Assembly: GCF_014697025.1 (NCBI RefSeq)
Contig: NZ_JACJRC010000003.1
Span: forward strand, 310,001 to 374,000
DNA from: Alkalinema sp. FACHB-956
Lineage (GTDB): Bacteria > Cyanobacteriota > Cyanobacteriia > Leptolyngbyales > Leptolyngbyaceae
Reading direction: 5' to 3'
Length of the DNA stretch: 64,000 nt
This document shows, piece after piece, positions 51,838-60,809 of this stretch (the first letter of the stretch is position 1; each line of letters starts with the position of its first letter). The notes beneath the pieces are model-generated. The model was not told where the DNA came from, made no database searches, and saw only the letters and a program-made list of their open reading frames with translations. The translations under genes were made by a program, and so were the position numbers.

Positions 51838-51909
51838 ATGCAAGATAGTAGTAAACGTTTGGGTCGTCAGTTTGGTGTAGTCCGGCTGTGTTCCGGGGCT
51901 GTTCTCTAA
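51838..51909 (+). CDS. Candidate 23-codon small ORF
   Basis: ATG at 51838 opens a 23-codon frame (MQDSSKRLGRQFGVVRLCSGA...) ending at TAA 51907-51909. A strong ribosome-binding site, GGAGGTG, lies 7-13 bases upstream. A weak hairpin with a following ATTTTTAG (about 51909-51955) could end a short transcript, and a 7-bp hairpin (GAGGAAT/ATTCCTC, 51745-51761) precedes it. It may be a leader peptide, a small basic protein or chance within an untranslated RNA. It lies 556 bp upstream of the porin gene. Confidence 0.4.
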   Translation: MQDSSKRLGRQFGVVRLCSGAVL

Positions 51910-52465
51910 GCTAGGCCAGCATGGGTTTTATGCCTTTGGCTTATTTTTAGTCACTGATTGAATTGAGTCATCGAAAGTCGTAAACACCCAATGAGTCTTT
52001 TGATCGCTTGGCCGATTTGGGGTTCTCCCGGCAGTCAAGGTATCCACTGAAGACCCGCTAGACCGCTCCTCCTAATATCTAACTCCTAAATTATCTGGGT
52101 TAGGTTAGGGGGAGCGGATAGTTTTTGGAAACTTTTTTGGGAAGAATATTGGTTAGACTAGGCTTTGTGTCACTTTGTAAAGCGTCCTCTGCCTTTTGGT
52201 AGAGGCCAGGAAGGTCTGTCTCCAGAAAACTGGATGAAGTTGTTATCCTAGAGGAGTCAACAGTTTTCCAAATTGGCTTCATTTTTGACGCGGTAACTTG
52301 GGCGTGCCTGAGTTAACAAATCGGGTGGGCTCCTGGTAAACTGTGATCTTAGACACAACGTTTTGTTAGAACAGACCCTACTTTGGGTTAGTCTGGCGAA
52401 ATAATGCCGATCTTAAAATGTCCCTGTGTGGAGTAACCTTTACACAGGTTGTGAGGAGAAAAAAC

Positions 52466-54106
52466 ATGCTAAATATCCGATTGAACTCTTTGTTGGTTAG
52501 CCCTGCGGTTTTGGCGGCAGCTCTGCTGCTCGGAACCTCCGCTGCTCAGGCAGAAACCAAAGCACCTTCTGTGGATGCGCTGAGCCAAGTTAGCCAATAC
52601 AGCCAAGAAGGCAAGTCTGCTAACTCCATTGGTCAAGTGACCTCTGTCTCCCAACTGTCTGATGTGAAGCCCACTGACTGGGCTTTCCAAGCACTGCAAT
52701 CTCTGGTTGAGCGCTACGGCTGTATTGCTGGGTATCCCGATCGGACCTACCGTGGGAACCGAGCCATGACCCGCTACGAGTTCGCAGCTGGTCTGAACGC
52801 TTGTATGGATCGCGTCAACGAACTGATCGCAGCTGCCACGGCTGACTTGGTGAAGAAAGAAGACCTGGCCACCCTGCAAAAACTGCAAGAAGAATTTGCC
52901 GCTGAATTGGCAACCCTGCGCGGTCGTGTAGATGCGTTGGAAGCTAAGACTGCAACCCTGGAGAAACAACAGTTCTCCACCACGACCAAGCTGGCGGGTG
53001 AAGTGATCTTCGCAGTGACCGACGAGTTTTCTGCAACCCCCGCTGGTGGCGGTAACAACACTGTCTTCCAAGATCGGGTTCGTTTGTCTTTGAACACCAG
53101 CTTTACCGGCAAGGACTTGCTGGTAACCCGTTTGGCTGCGGGTAACGCTGAGAACTTCACCCTTCCCGGTGGCGGTTCTGAAGGTCTGCAAACCTTCAAC
53201 TTTGGTAACACTGGCGCAAACAAGGTCAATGTTGACTGGGTTGCTTACTATACCAGCCCGATCGAAAACCTGAAAGTGTACATCCCCGCTGTCGGTGGTC
53301 TGCACTACGACTACGCACCCACTGCTAACCCCGTCCTGGATTCTGGCGATAGCGGTAGCACCACGTTGTCTGTCTTTGGTCAACGTAACCCCATCTACGC
53401 GATCGGGGGTGGTGCTGGTATCGGTGGAACCTACGACCTGGGCGGTGGTCTGAAGGTAACCGGTGGCTACTTGGCAGACAGCGCTAACAACCCTGCCAAC
53501 AAAAATGGCTTGTTCAATGGTGACAACAGCATCTTGGCTCAAGTCAGCTACGCTCCTACCGATGCTAACTTCCAAGTGGCAGCAACCTACGTGAATGCAT
53601 ACCGTAGCGGTGGTGGCATCTTCGATGCAGGCGGTAATAGCACCGCTGGAGCTGTGGGTTCCTTGCCAGCCAACAGCCCTAGCGTTGTAGCAACCTCCAA
53701 AGCTGCTAAGGTCAATGCTTTTGGTATTTCTGCAGCCTATAAGTTCAGCCCCAACCTGGTTTTCAATGCCTTTGGGATGTATGCCCAAGCTAACTTCATT
53801 GATGATGGCTTTGGAAGCCAAGACATCTGGAGCTATGGCGCAGGTTTAGCGTTGCCCGACTTCGGTGCCAAGGGTAACCTGCTGGGCTTCGTAGTGGGCG
53901 CTGCTCCCTACGCTCCTGGTCGTCAAACCGGTGTTGCAACTCGTGCTGGTCGGTCTATTCCTCTGCATGTTGAAGGCTTCTACAAGTACCAAATCAATGA
54001 CAACATCTCTATCACTCCTGGTTTGATCTGGGTGATCAATCCTGGTCAAGTGGATAGCAATGATGATGCGTTGATTGGGACTGTCCGGACGACCTTCACG
54101 TTCTAA
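52466..54106 (+). CDS. SLH-domain outer-membrane porin (iron-uptake porin / OprB-like)
   Basis: 546 aa. The signal peptide ends near AAQAE. An SLH domain (about residues 60-115; DVKPTDWAFQALQSLVERYGCIAGYPDRTYRGNRAMTRYEFAAGLN) would bind the peptidoglycan-linked polysaccharide. A short coiled coil (VKKEDLATLQKLQEEFAAELATLRGRVDALEAK) leads into a C-terminal beta-barrel rich in Gly, Asn and aromatic residues ending in phenylalanine (VRTTFTF). This is the standard layout of abundant cyanobacterial porins. ATG at 52466 has GAGGAG eight bases upstream. Codon use is highly biased, consistent with high expression. Confidence 0.93.
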   Translation: MLNIRLNSLLVSPAVLAAALLLGTSAAQAETKAPSVDALSQVSQYSQEGKSANSIGQVTSVSQLSDVKPTDWAFQALQSLVERYGCIAGYPDRTYRGNRAMTRYEFAAGLNACMDRVNELIAAATADLVKKEDLATLQKLQEEFAAELATLRGRVDALEAKTATLEKQQFSTTTKLAGEVIFAVTDEFSATPAGGGNNTVFQDRVRLSLNTSFTGKDLLVTRLAAGNAENFTLPGGGSEGLQTFNFGNTGANKVNVDWVAYYTSPIENLKVYIPAVGGLHYDYAPTANPVLDSGDSGSTTLSVFGQRNPIYAIGGGAGIGGTYDLGGGLKVTGGYLADSANNPANKNGLFNGDNSILAQVSYAPTDANFQVAATYVNAYRSGGGIFDAGGNSTAGAVGSLPANSPSVVATSKAAKVNAFGISAAYKFSPNLVFNAFGMYAQANFIDDGFGSQDIWSYGAGLALPDFGAKGNLLGFVVGAAPYAPGRQTGVATRAGRSIPLHVEGFYKYQINDNISITPGLIWVINPGQVDSNDDALIGTVRTTFTF

Positions 54107-54181
54107 GGATGTCTGAGCGGAATCCGCAATTGCAGAGTCCTCAATTTACAATCTTCAACTTACTCAGTTGAGTTCGTAATT

Positions 54182-54216
54182 AACAAAGCCTACCTAGTCA
54201 TTAGGTAGGCTTTGTT
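54182..54216 (+). terminator. Rho-independent terminator of the porin gene
   Basis: A perfect 14-15 bp stem (AACAAAGCCTACCTA / TAGGTAGGCTTTGTT) is followed by a T-rich stretch. A second copy of TGTAGGCTTTGTT follows immediately. Confidence 0.93.
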
Positions 54217-54340
54217 TGTAGGCTTTGTTTTATGTTGATTGCTTCTGTGTTGGTTGATTCTGTCATTTTTGGGGGTTGCAAGGGTTTACAGGTTGGAGCC
54301 AAAGGCCCCCCAAACAAACGCCCCCCCAAACACCCTAAAC

Positions 54341-54371
54341 AATCGAAGCCTCCTAATAGGAGGCTTCGATT
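54341..54371 (-). terminator. Hairpin terminator downstream of the small gene 54445-54639
   Basis: A perfect 13-bp stem, AATCGAAGCCTCC / GGAGGCTTCGATT, has a 5-base loop. On the minus strand GTTTAG follows. It is 73 bp after the small gene's stop codon and faces the porin terminator; the two separate convergent transcripts. Confidence 0.75.
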
Positions 54372-54444
54372 GGCTGACATTGACACTTTTCAAGCTACTT
54401 TCAGTTCACATTCATCCAAGCTCATACGCCCTAACCCATTGAGG

Positions 54445-54639
54445 TTAGCTAGCGCCAACGCGAGGACCATCGTCCAACCCTAGGACATTCACATGGGCTT
54501 TGCCCTTATTTTCAAACCGTACTTCTTCATTGGGTAAACCCATTTCAGCGGCTGCACGGCTGAGGACGCAACGTTCCCGATTTTGTTGCAGGTTTTGGTG
54601 ACGGATCATCAAGGCCCGAGTTCTTTGTTCGATCGACAT
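54445..54639 (-). CDS. Small hypothetical protein, 64 aa
   Basis: A polar 64-aa protein, N-terminal half helical and basic (TRALMIRHQNLQQNRERCVLSRAAAEMGL), C-terminal half with a possible small beta unit (EEVRFENKGKAHVNVLGL). AGGAGAC lies upstream of the ATG and a good terminator lies downstream, so it looks like an independent gene. It resembles no family that I can name. Confidence 0.65.
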   Translation of the reverse strand: MSIEQRTRALMIRHQNLQQNRERCVLSRAAAEMGLPNEEVRFENKGKAHVNVLGLDDGPRVGAS

Positions 54640-54902
54640 ATTCAGGTCTCCTCTGTAGCGGTGAGTAAATGGGTGAGGCTTAAGTAAGGGGATGGTTCGG
54701 GCTGTCTTATGGATTGCAGGCAGTCTCAGACTCCGGATTATGGGGTTGAACCATCACCCTGCTAGTTCTCCTTCTTGATTGAAGTATACCCTATCAATTC
54801 TGTATCTAAAGCTACAGAATGCTATCTTTTCAAAAAACTTAATATTTTGGGATGCGTAGGGTTTCAGGGTAGGGTTTTGGGTGTGTGGGTGAGACATCAG
54901 AG

Positions 54903-55751
54903 ATGAAAATTGCGGAAGTTAGAGTACAAGTTGGATCCTATCAATGGTTTTACCGTGAGGCCAAGCCGAAGGGATCGGAGGTTTTGGGAATTGTCATTTT
55001 GCTCCATGGGTTAGTGTCCCAGAGCTATGGATGGCGGGAGGTACTGCCAGTTTTAGCGGAGCAGGGATATCGGGTCATCGCCCCCGATTGGCTGGGTTGT
55101 GGCTATTCCGACATGCCCGATCGCCTGGACTTTGCCTATACCCCAGAATTATTAATTGAAGCGCTGGGTGGCTTTCTAGATGCGTTAGAAATTGGTACTT
55201 GCACGATCGTGGCGCAAGGATTTCTAGCCACTGCCGGGATCCAATATGCCCTGCACAACCCCGATCGGGTCGATCGGCTGGCTGTGTTTAATGCACCCAT
55301 TTTTCAAACCGTCAAACTGCCCTGGAAACTGAAACAGTTAGGGATTCCTTTGATCGGAGAAGCGCTCGTCCAAGATTTCACCTTGCCGGACAAAATTCTC
55401 GAAGGTGCAGGGGGCTACCGCGTAGAGGACAAGGACATGGACATCTATCGCCGACCTTGGATTAAAACCTCCGATGCGGGACGGGCACTCCATGCAATGG
55501 TGCAAAATCTACAACTCGCCAAGGTCAGCGCAGAACTGGAGCAGGGCCTGAAAACCTGGCGCAAACCCCTCTTGATTGGCTGGGGAATGCGCGATCCCTG
55601 GTTGCCCGTAGAGGCCGCTAAAGCCTTAGCCGCAGTGGTTCCCGATGGCGAATTTGTAGAACTGTATGAAGTGGGACATTATGTCCAAGAAGACTGGCCC
55701 GAAAAGGTAAATGATGCCTTGCTGCGCTTGCTGAAACGGCAAGCAATCTAA
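54903..55751 (+). CDS. Alpha/beta hydrolase
   Basis: About 282 aa with the alpha/beta-hydrolase fold. The oxyanion-hole region is VILLHGLVSQSYGWREVLP, followed by VIAPDWLGCGYSDMP. At the nucleophile elbow the sequence is CTIVAQGFLATAGI, giving Gln where Ser is expected (usually GxSxG), so classical esterase activity is doubtful. The final histidine lies in YEVGHYVQEDWPE and an acid in MRDPWLP. Haloalkane dehalogenase-like proteins share this layout but use Asp. ATG at 54903 is preferred to GTG at 54885. The substrate is unknown. Confidence 0.8.
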   Translation: MKIAEVRVQVGSYQWFYREAKPKGSEVLGIVILLHGLVSQSYGWREVLPVLAEQGYRVIAPDWLGCGYSDMPDRLDFAYTPELLIEALGGFLDALEIGTCTIVAQGFLATAGIQYALHNPDRVDRLAVFNAPIFQTVKLPWKLKQLGIPLIGEALVQDFTLPDKILEGAGGYRVEDKDMDIYRRPWIKTSDAGRALHAMVQNLQLAKVSAELEQGLKTWRKPLLIGWGMRDPWLPVEAAKALAAVVPDGEFVELYEVGHYVQEDWPEKVNDALLRLLKRQAI

Positions 55752-55913
55752 CCGTTTTCGTGTCATTAGGTTAACGATGTTGTAATATTCGTTGCCGTTG
55801 CTTCATTCGTTATCCCGCAGTTTGATACACTGCACTACGGAGCCGATCGCGGCTGCGATTTTGAGGAGCTTGGCTCGGCTTGTTGTGTTGCATAAAAATA
55901 TTTAACTCGGACT

Positions 55914-56372
55914 ATGTCAAAGTTTCGGTCGATTCTCGCGGTAGCCCTTGCCTTCGTGATGGTGATGTTTGTAGCATTTACCCACCCTGCGGATGCCAAA
56001 CCCAAGAAGGCCCAGGCTCAAACCTATGCGGCAGAGCAAATTGCGAAAATTCAAGCCTACGCAAGTGATATTCAGGCAATGCGCGATCGCTTCCCTGAAC
56101 TTCAGAGCTTAATTGAACAAGAAGATTACATTTTTGCGCGCAACTTTATCCATGGCCCCTTGGGGGAACTGCGATTCAAGATGCTGACGGTCGCGCGGGA
56201 TCTCTTCCCTGATGCCCGCAAGACCGCAGAAGAGGCATCCAAGGATGTCTTTAAGGCACTGAATGCCCTCGATCGAGCCGGGATTGATAAGGATTACCGG
56301 GCAGCGGCTCGGGCCTATACCAATTTGAACAAGGCCTTGGATTCTTTCTTCTCAGTAGTACCTCAAGGTTAG
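55914..56372 (+). CDS. psbQ: Photosystem II protein PsbQ (CyanoQ)
   Basis: 152 aa. A signal peptide of about 27 residues (LAVALAFVMVMFVAFTHPADA) is followed by a four-helix-bundle protein with LQSLIEQEDYIFARNFIHGPLGELR, the most conserved PsbQ segment. CyanoQ stabilises the oxygen-evolving complex on the lumenal side of photosystem II. Characterised CyanoQ proteins are lipoproteins; no cysteine is visible at the cleavage region, so this one is probably soluble in the lumen. It has its own terminator. Confidence 0.9.
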   Translation: MSKFRSILAVALAFVMVMFVAFTHPADAKPKKAQAQTYAAEQIAKIQAYASDIQAMRDRFPELQSLIEQEDYIFARNFIHGPLGELRFKMLTVARDLFPDARKTAEEASKDVFKALNALDRAGIDKDYRAAARAYTNLNKALDSFFSVVPQG

Positions 56373-56469
56373 TCTATCCATCCCATCTTTGATTCGCCTG
56401 GAGGCTTCCCCCAGGATGGATGCCTTAAAGATTGAGATTGGTCACGTTGTGATCAGAATGGGTTTATCT

Positions 56470-56499
56470 GGAGATGTGTCTGTAGACATGTCTCCTTTT
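56470..56499 (+). terminator. Rho-independent terminator of psbQ
   Basis: A 12-bp stem with two G-T wobbles (GGAGATGTGTCT / AGACATGTCTCC) is followed by TTTT. It lies about 100 bp after psbQ. Confidence 0.8.
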
Positions 56500-56544
56500 G
56501 CTGTTTAAGTATTGTGATTCTAGAAAAGAGAACTCAGGCATCCT

Positions 56545-57729
56545 ATGCAGGTGGTCGTAATTGGTGCAGGCATTGTGGGTTCCACGATCGCCTATGAACT
56601 AGCAACCCAGCTAGATAGGCAAGGGCTGGGTACATCAGCCGATCGATCCATTAAGGTATTGGATCAGCAGTGCCACACCATCCAACCCAAACAAAACTGC
56701 TGTCCTACGGCAACGGCTGCGGCTTTGGGCGTTTTGATGGCAGCCATTAGCAAAAAAGAAAAAGGTCGTAACTTGCGAATGCGATTGGCTGGAGTGGACT
56801 GGTACGATCGCGTCATTCCTGACCTGGAAACCTGCACAGGTCTAACAATTCCCTATAATCGCCAGGGCATTTTAATGCTGCAATTTGCAGGCGATCGCTT
56901 GGATCCTTGGGAACGCTTAATCCAACTTCGGCCTCAACAAAATCGACGGCTAGAACTATGGTCGATCGAACAGTTACAGCAACACTGTCCTCAGTTGAAC
57001 TTACAGGATGTGATTGCAGGCGTTTATTCCCCCGACGATCGGCAAGTGGATCCTGTAGCCCTCACCCAAGCCCTGGTACAAGGGGCGACCCAGCAAGGCG
57101 TGGAGTTTCACTGGGGCGTAACCGTTACAGGACTCTGTGAACAACAAAGTCAAACAGCCCTACAAACTTCGATCGGGGAAATTCCCTACGATTGCCTCAT
57201 TATTGCCGCTGGGTTGGGATCGAGCCCGTTGACCCAAATCCTGCTCCAGTCCATCTCACCGGCCCTTGATATTCGACCGGTCCTAGGCCAAGCGATTCAA
57301 ATCCAATTGCCCCAGCCCCTAGGTCATGCCAGTTTTCAACCCGTTGTGACGGGCCACGATATTCACGTTGTGCCATTGGGTGGGGCGGAATACTGGGTGG
57401 GGGCCTCGGTGGAACTGCCGCCGGAGGACTGGGGCGATCGCCGGGATTGCAGCCCCCTCCACCCCCAACCGGAGATGTTAGAAACCGTGTGGCAAGGAGC
57501 CCTGCAACTCATTCCAGAATTGGCGCAGGCAGAACGACGATCGCAATGGATTGGTCTACGTCCGCGCCCCTTTGGTCGCCCTGCACCGGTCATTGAATGG
57601 CTCTCAGGCAACCAGAATATCTTGCTGGCCACTGGGCATTATCGCAATGGAATTTTGCTCGCGCCAGGAACGGCGATCGCGGCGAGAGAGATGATTCAAG
57701 AACGGTTGGCTGAAGGGGCCATTCGCTGA
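56545..57729 (+). CDS. FAD-dependent oxidoreductase, DAO family
   Basis: 394 aa. The Rossmann motif VVIGAGIVGSTIAYELATQL starts the protein; the D-amino-acid oxidase fold is supported by AATAAALGVLMAAISKK, VYSPDDRQVDPVALTQAL, and the late GLRPRPFGRPAPVIEWL and TGHYRNGILLAPGTA. The latter is typical of glycine oxidase/ThiO-like enzymes, so an amino acid or imine-forming oxidation is likely, possibly in thiamine synthesis. No thi gene is adjacent, so this remains inference. Confidence 0.88.
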   Translation: MQVVVIGAGIVGSTIAYELATQLDRQGLGTSADRSIKVLDQQCHTIQPKQNCCPTATAAALGVLMAAISKKEKGRNLRMRLAGVDWYDRVIPDLETCTGLTIPYNRQGILMLQFAGDRLDPWERLIQLRPQQNRRLELWSIEQLQQHCPQLNLQDVIAGVYSPDDRQVDPVALTQALVQGATQQGVEFHWGVTVTGLCEQQSQTALQTSIGEIPYDCLIIAAGLGSSPLTQILLQSISPALDIRPVLGQAIQIQLPQPLGHASFQPVVTGHDIHVVPLGGAEYWVGASVELPPEDWGDRRDCSPLHPQPEMLETVWQGALQLIPELAQAERRSQWIGLRPRPFGRPAPVIEWLSGNQNILLATGHYRNGILLAPGTAIAAREMIQERLAEGAIR

Positions 57730-57945
57730 AGGTGAGATAGCAGGAACCAGCGCATGGATAAAATTTACGCAAATAAAAATCTAAGGGATGGGTAAATAGG
57801 TAGATGGGATCGCAACCCATCGTGAACCGCCCTCCTTAATTATCTGTAACGTTTTGCGGAGTCATCCCTGCAATATTGGCGTTACACAGTGCGGTAAGGT
57901 TGAAAGAGTAGTTCAAAACTTGCTTTATTCAATTCGACGTAAGAT

Positions 57946-58890
57946 ATGTCCCGCACCATCCGTATCGCATCCCGCAAAAGCCAATTGGCACTGGTTCAAA
58001 CTCACTGGGTTCGGGACGAGCTGCAAAAAGCGTTCCCCGACATCACCTTTGAAATCTTAACGATGAGCACCCAAGGTGACAAAATCCTCGATGCTCCTCT
58101 AGCAAAGATTGGGGATAAGGGGTTGTTCACCAAAGAGCTAGAAGTCCAAATGCTCGAGGGGCAAGCTGATTTTGCAGTCCATTCCCTCAAAGATCTGCCC
58201 ACCAATCTTCCAGAAGGGTTGATGTTAGGTTGCGTGACGGAGCGTGAAGATCCAGCGGATGCGCTGGTTGTACACGAAAAATTTAAGGGAAGTAAGCTGG
58301 AAACGTTACCAGAAGGGGCAGTGATTGGCACCTCGTCCCTGCGGCGGTTGGCTCAATTGCGTCATCATTTCCCGCATTTAAGCTTCAAAGATGTGCGGGG
58401 GAACCTCAATACCCGTCTCGCCAAGTTAGACGAAGGGGAATACGATGGTTTGATTTTGGCCTATGCGGGATTACATCGTTTAGGCTTTGGCGATCGCATC
58501 CACCAAGTCATCCCCGCTGAGATTTCCCTCCATGCCGTAGGCCAAGGTGCCCTGGGGATTGAATGCCGTGAAGGCGACGAAGAGACACTCAAGGTGATTA
58601 AAGCCCTGGAACACTTGCCCACTGCGCAACGGTGCTATGCTGAACGGTCTTTCCTGCGGGAGTTGGAAGGGGGTTGTCAGGTTCCGATCGGCGTGAATAC
58701 TGTGATTGCAGATGGCCAGTTAACGCTGACAGGATTGGTAGCCAGCTTGGATGGTCAGAAGTTGGTCAAAAATGTGGTTTCAGGCACACCTGAAGAAGCG
58801 GAAGAACTCGGTATTAAACTCGCCAATCTAGTGAAAGCAGACGGCGCGCTAGAAATTCTGCAAGACATTTTTGTAACGGTGAACCGATAA
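57946..58890 (+). CDS. hemC: Hydroxymethylbilane synthase (porphobilinogen deaminase)
   Basis: A 314-aa enzyme that joins four porphobilinogen units into hydroxymethylbilane for heme, chlorophyll and bilins. The start is [20 protein letters not shown]; substrate-binding arginines occur in [11 protein letters not shown] and [13 protein letters not shown]. The dipyrromethane cofactor cysteine is in [11 protein letters not shown]. Length is typical. It is followed by a clear terminator. It stands alone, as is common for hemC in cyanobacteria. Confidence 0.97.
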   Translation: MSRTIRIASRKSQLALVQTHWVRDELQKAFPDITFEILTMSTQGDKILDAPLAKIGDKGLFTKELEVQMLEGQADFAVHSLKDLPTNLPEGLMLGCVTEREDPADALVVHEKFKGSKLETLPEGAVIGTSSLRRLAQLRHHFPHLSFKDVRGNLNTRLAKLDEGEYDGLILAYAGLHRLGFGDRIHQVIPAEISLHAVGQGALGIECREGDEETLKVIKALEHLPTAQRCYAERSFLRELEGGCQVPIGVNTVIADGQLTLTGLVASLDGQKLVKNVVSGTPEEAEELGIKLANLVKADGALEILQDIFVTVNR

Positions 58891-59069
58891 TTGACACCTC
58901 CATTGACACCTGGCCAAAGTAACGAGGTATCCAGTGTAGCGATGAATCCAGGATAGCGATCGCCTACCGATCTAGCTACTTATCCACTGCTATGGATGAA
59001 TGATGGGTTGGGGTTGATATTCATGGATTGATAACTTGATCTGCGACTTCGGTTCACTGCACTTTTTAG

Positions 59070-59097
59070 AAAAAGCCTCCTGTCCTGGGGGCTTTTT
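59070..59097 (+). terminator. Rho-independent terminator after hemC
   Basis: The stem AAAAAGCCTCC / GGGGGCTTTTT (one T-G wobble) has a 6-base loop and its 3' arm contains the T run. It lies 180 bp after the hemC stop. Confidence 0.88.
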
Positions 59098-59341
59098 ATT
59101 GTTTGTTGGTATATTCCATCAAAGATTCACCTATTCTGTTGAATCATCGAGTTTTCCAGCTAATTTCTCAGTAATACAACCTAAATGCTCTACTTCGTAC
59201 CTATTATTGCGCGAAGACATTTCAATTATCCCATCGTATAATTTTTAGGGTTCCTGACTATGGGTCTCTTCAGTCCTCCTGAATTTTGTCAACTGCATTA
59301 GACAACCCTTCAGCTTATTGAGCGCGAACATAGGCGCAAGC

Positions 59342-59420
59342 ACAGGTATGAATACCAAATACAGGTATGAATACTAAATACAGATAGTGAATACACCAAA
59401 TACAGGTGTGAATATTGGCG
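59342..59420. repeat. 19-bp tandem repeat, about four copies
   Basis: ACAGGTATGAATACCAAAT occurs four times with changes and one 3-bp insertion, just upstream of the first tail-collar gene. No gene is evident in the rest of the gap 58891-59482. Confidence 0.85.
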
Positions 59421-59482
59421 TACATACATCAGACTATTGAGATCGCATTGAGTCTCAATAGTCGATCGATGAGGTCGTTGCT

Positions 59483-60004
59483 ATGGATGAACCATTAATT
59501 GGGGAAATTCGATTATTTGGTGGAAACTTTGCCCCCCAGGGATGGGCATTTTGCCATGGGCAATTGCTAGAAATCACACAACATAGACCCCTCTTTGCTG
59601 TGATTGGTGCAACCTATGGGGGGGATGGACAAACCACCTTTGCCTTACCTGATTTACGATCGCGGGTTGTCGTGCATCAAGGTCAGGGAACGGGACTAAC
59701 CCGACGGATACAGGGTGAAGTTGGTGGTGCAGAAAAGTTAAGCGAAAGTCAAATGGGCGATCGTCATGCCCCATATGGTCAAGTGTTAAACCACGGTGAT
59801 ACCGAAAAGAACAAAAGAGAGCACAAAAGAGAAAACAAAACGGCTGTAATACATTCACCCAATGCAACAGAAACGGCTGAGGTCATAGCAACGGCTAGGG
59901 GCACACAAGCCAATACGAGAGCAGAACAGGTGCCGCCCTACCTGGGACTGAACTATATCATTGCCCTAGAGGGCATTATCCCTGCACGTAGGGTCGATCG
60001 TTGA
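59483..60004 (+). CDS. Phage tail-collar domain protein (first of two)
   Basis: 173 aa. The N-terminal half is a tail-collar (PF07484-type) domain: EIRLFGGNFAPQGWAFCHGQLLEI, ATYGGDGQTTFALPDLRSRVVVHQGQG. Such short proteins form trimers and are widespread outside phage as surface or secreted proteins (MdpB-like). The middle is a charged, low-complexity insert (NKREHKRENK). The C-terminus ends in VPPYLGLNYIIALEG, the usual closing strand. No signal peptide is present. It pairs with the next gene. Confidence 0.88.
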   Translation: MDEPLIGEIRLFGGNFAPQGWAFCHGQLLEITQHRPLFAVIGATYGGDGQTTFALPDLRSRVVVHQGQGTGLTRRIQGEVGGAEKLSESQMGDRHAPYGQVLNHGDTEKNKREHKRENKTAVIHSPNATETAEVIATARGTQANTRAEQVPPYLGLNYIIALEGIIPARRVDR

Positions 60005-60170
60005 TTGGAACTCGTCGTGAACTAGTTGATTGAGACTGATCGTTAGCTATTAATCGTTAGCTATTAGTCGTTAGCTATTAGTTATTCACTAGTAGGCATT
60101 AACTAGTTGGGCATTGAGGTGATGGGTCATGCGTAATGGGTTGGGTGATGCGTAGATGAGGTAAGGAACC

Positions 60171-60686
60171 ATGTCTGAGCCGCTGATGGGAGAAATTCGC
60201 TTATTTGCTGGAAACTTTGAGCCACGGGGTTGGGCATTTTGCCATGGGCAAGTCCTTCCGATCGCGCAGTATGCGGCCCTATTTAGTGTGATTGGGACAA
60301 CCTATGGGGGCAACGGGCGAACAACTTTTGCACTACCGGATCTACGAGGACGAGTTGCCTTGGGGGCAGGGCAAGGCCCCGGATTAAGCCTGCGTCGTCA
60401 GGGGGAAATGGGCGGGACAGAACCCATTCGTCAATCACAATCACCGATGCCTAAGGCCCCTGCGCCAATCCAGGATCGGGGAGCCCCCACTGAGCTATCT
60501 CTTCAATTGCCAGGGAACGATCGCCCAGCCATCCCTCCCAATACGGCTGCAACCGTTAACACAGATCACTCTCCTCTCACGCGTCAGAGTGAAGGGCATT
60601 CAAGGGAGAGAGCTGGCGCAATGCCGCCCTATCTGGTTTTGAATTACATCATTGCGCTGGAAGGTCGTTACCCTAGTCGATCGTAG
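60171..60686 (+). CDS. Phage tail-collar domain protein (second of two)
   Basis: 171 aa, clearly paralogous to the preceding protein: EIRLFAGNFEPRGWAFCHGQVLPI, TTYGGNGRTTFALPDLRGRVALGAGQGPG, and the same closing motif MPPYLVLNYIIALEG. The intervening linker differs completely, being rich in Pro, Ala and Ser. The 166-bp spacer contains GTTAGCTATTA-type repeats (60041-60085). A tandem gene duplication is likely. Confidence 0.88.
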   Translation: MSEPLMGEIRLFAGNFEPRGWAFCHGQVLPIAQYAALFSVIGTTYGGNGRTTFALPDLRGRVALGAGQGPGLSLRRQGEMGGTEPIRQSQSPMPKAPAPIQDRGAPTELSLQLPGNDRPAIPPNTAATVNTDHSPLTRQSEGHSRERAGAMPPYLVLNYIIALEGRYPSRS

Positions 60687-60809
60687 GTGGTCGATCGTAG
60701 GTGGTTGATCGCAGACACCGTCGATCGTAGACATTGGCAAAGTTCAAGCGATGGGGAATAGCCGTCACGCTTTCAGTCACGTTTTCAGTAACGCTTTCAA
60801 GGAGGCTAA

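Noticed and set aside
52100-52282. 60-codon minus-strand frame upstream of the porin
   Set aside because: No recognisable features or ribosome-binding support; it lies in the porin leader region.
59036-59248. 70-codon plus-strand frame after hemC
   Set aside because: It spans the hemC terminator hairpin and has no protein-like features.
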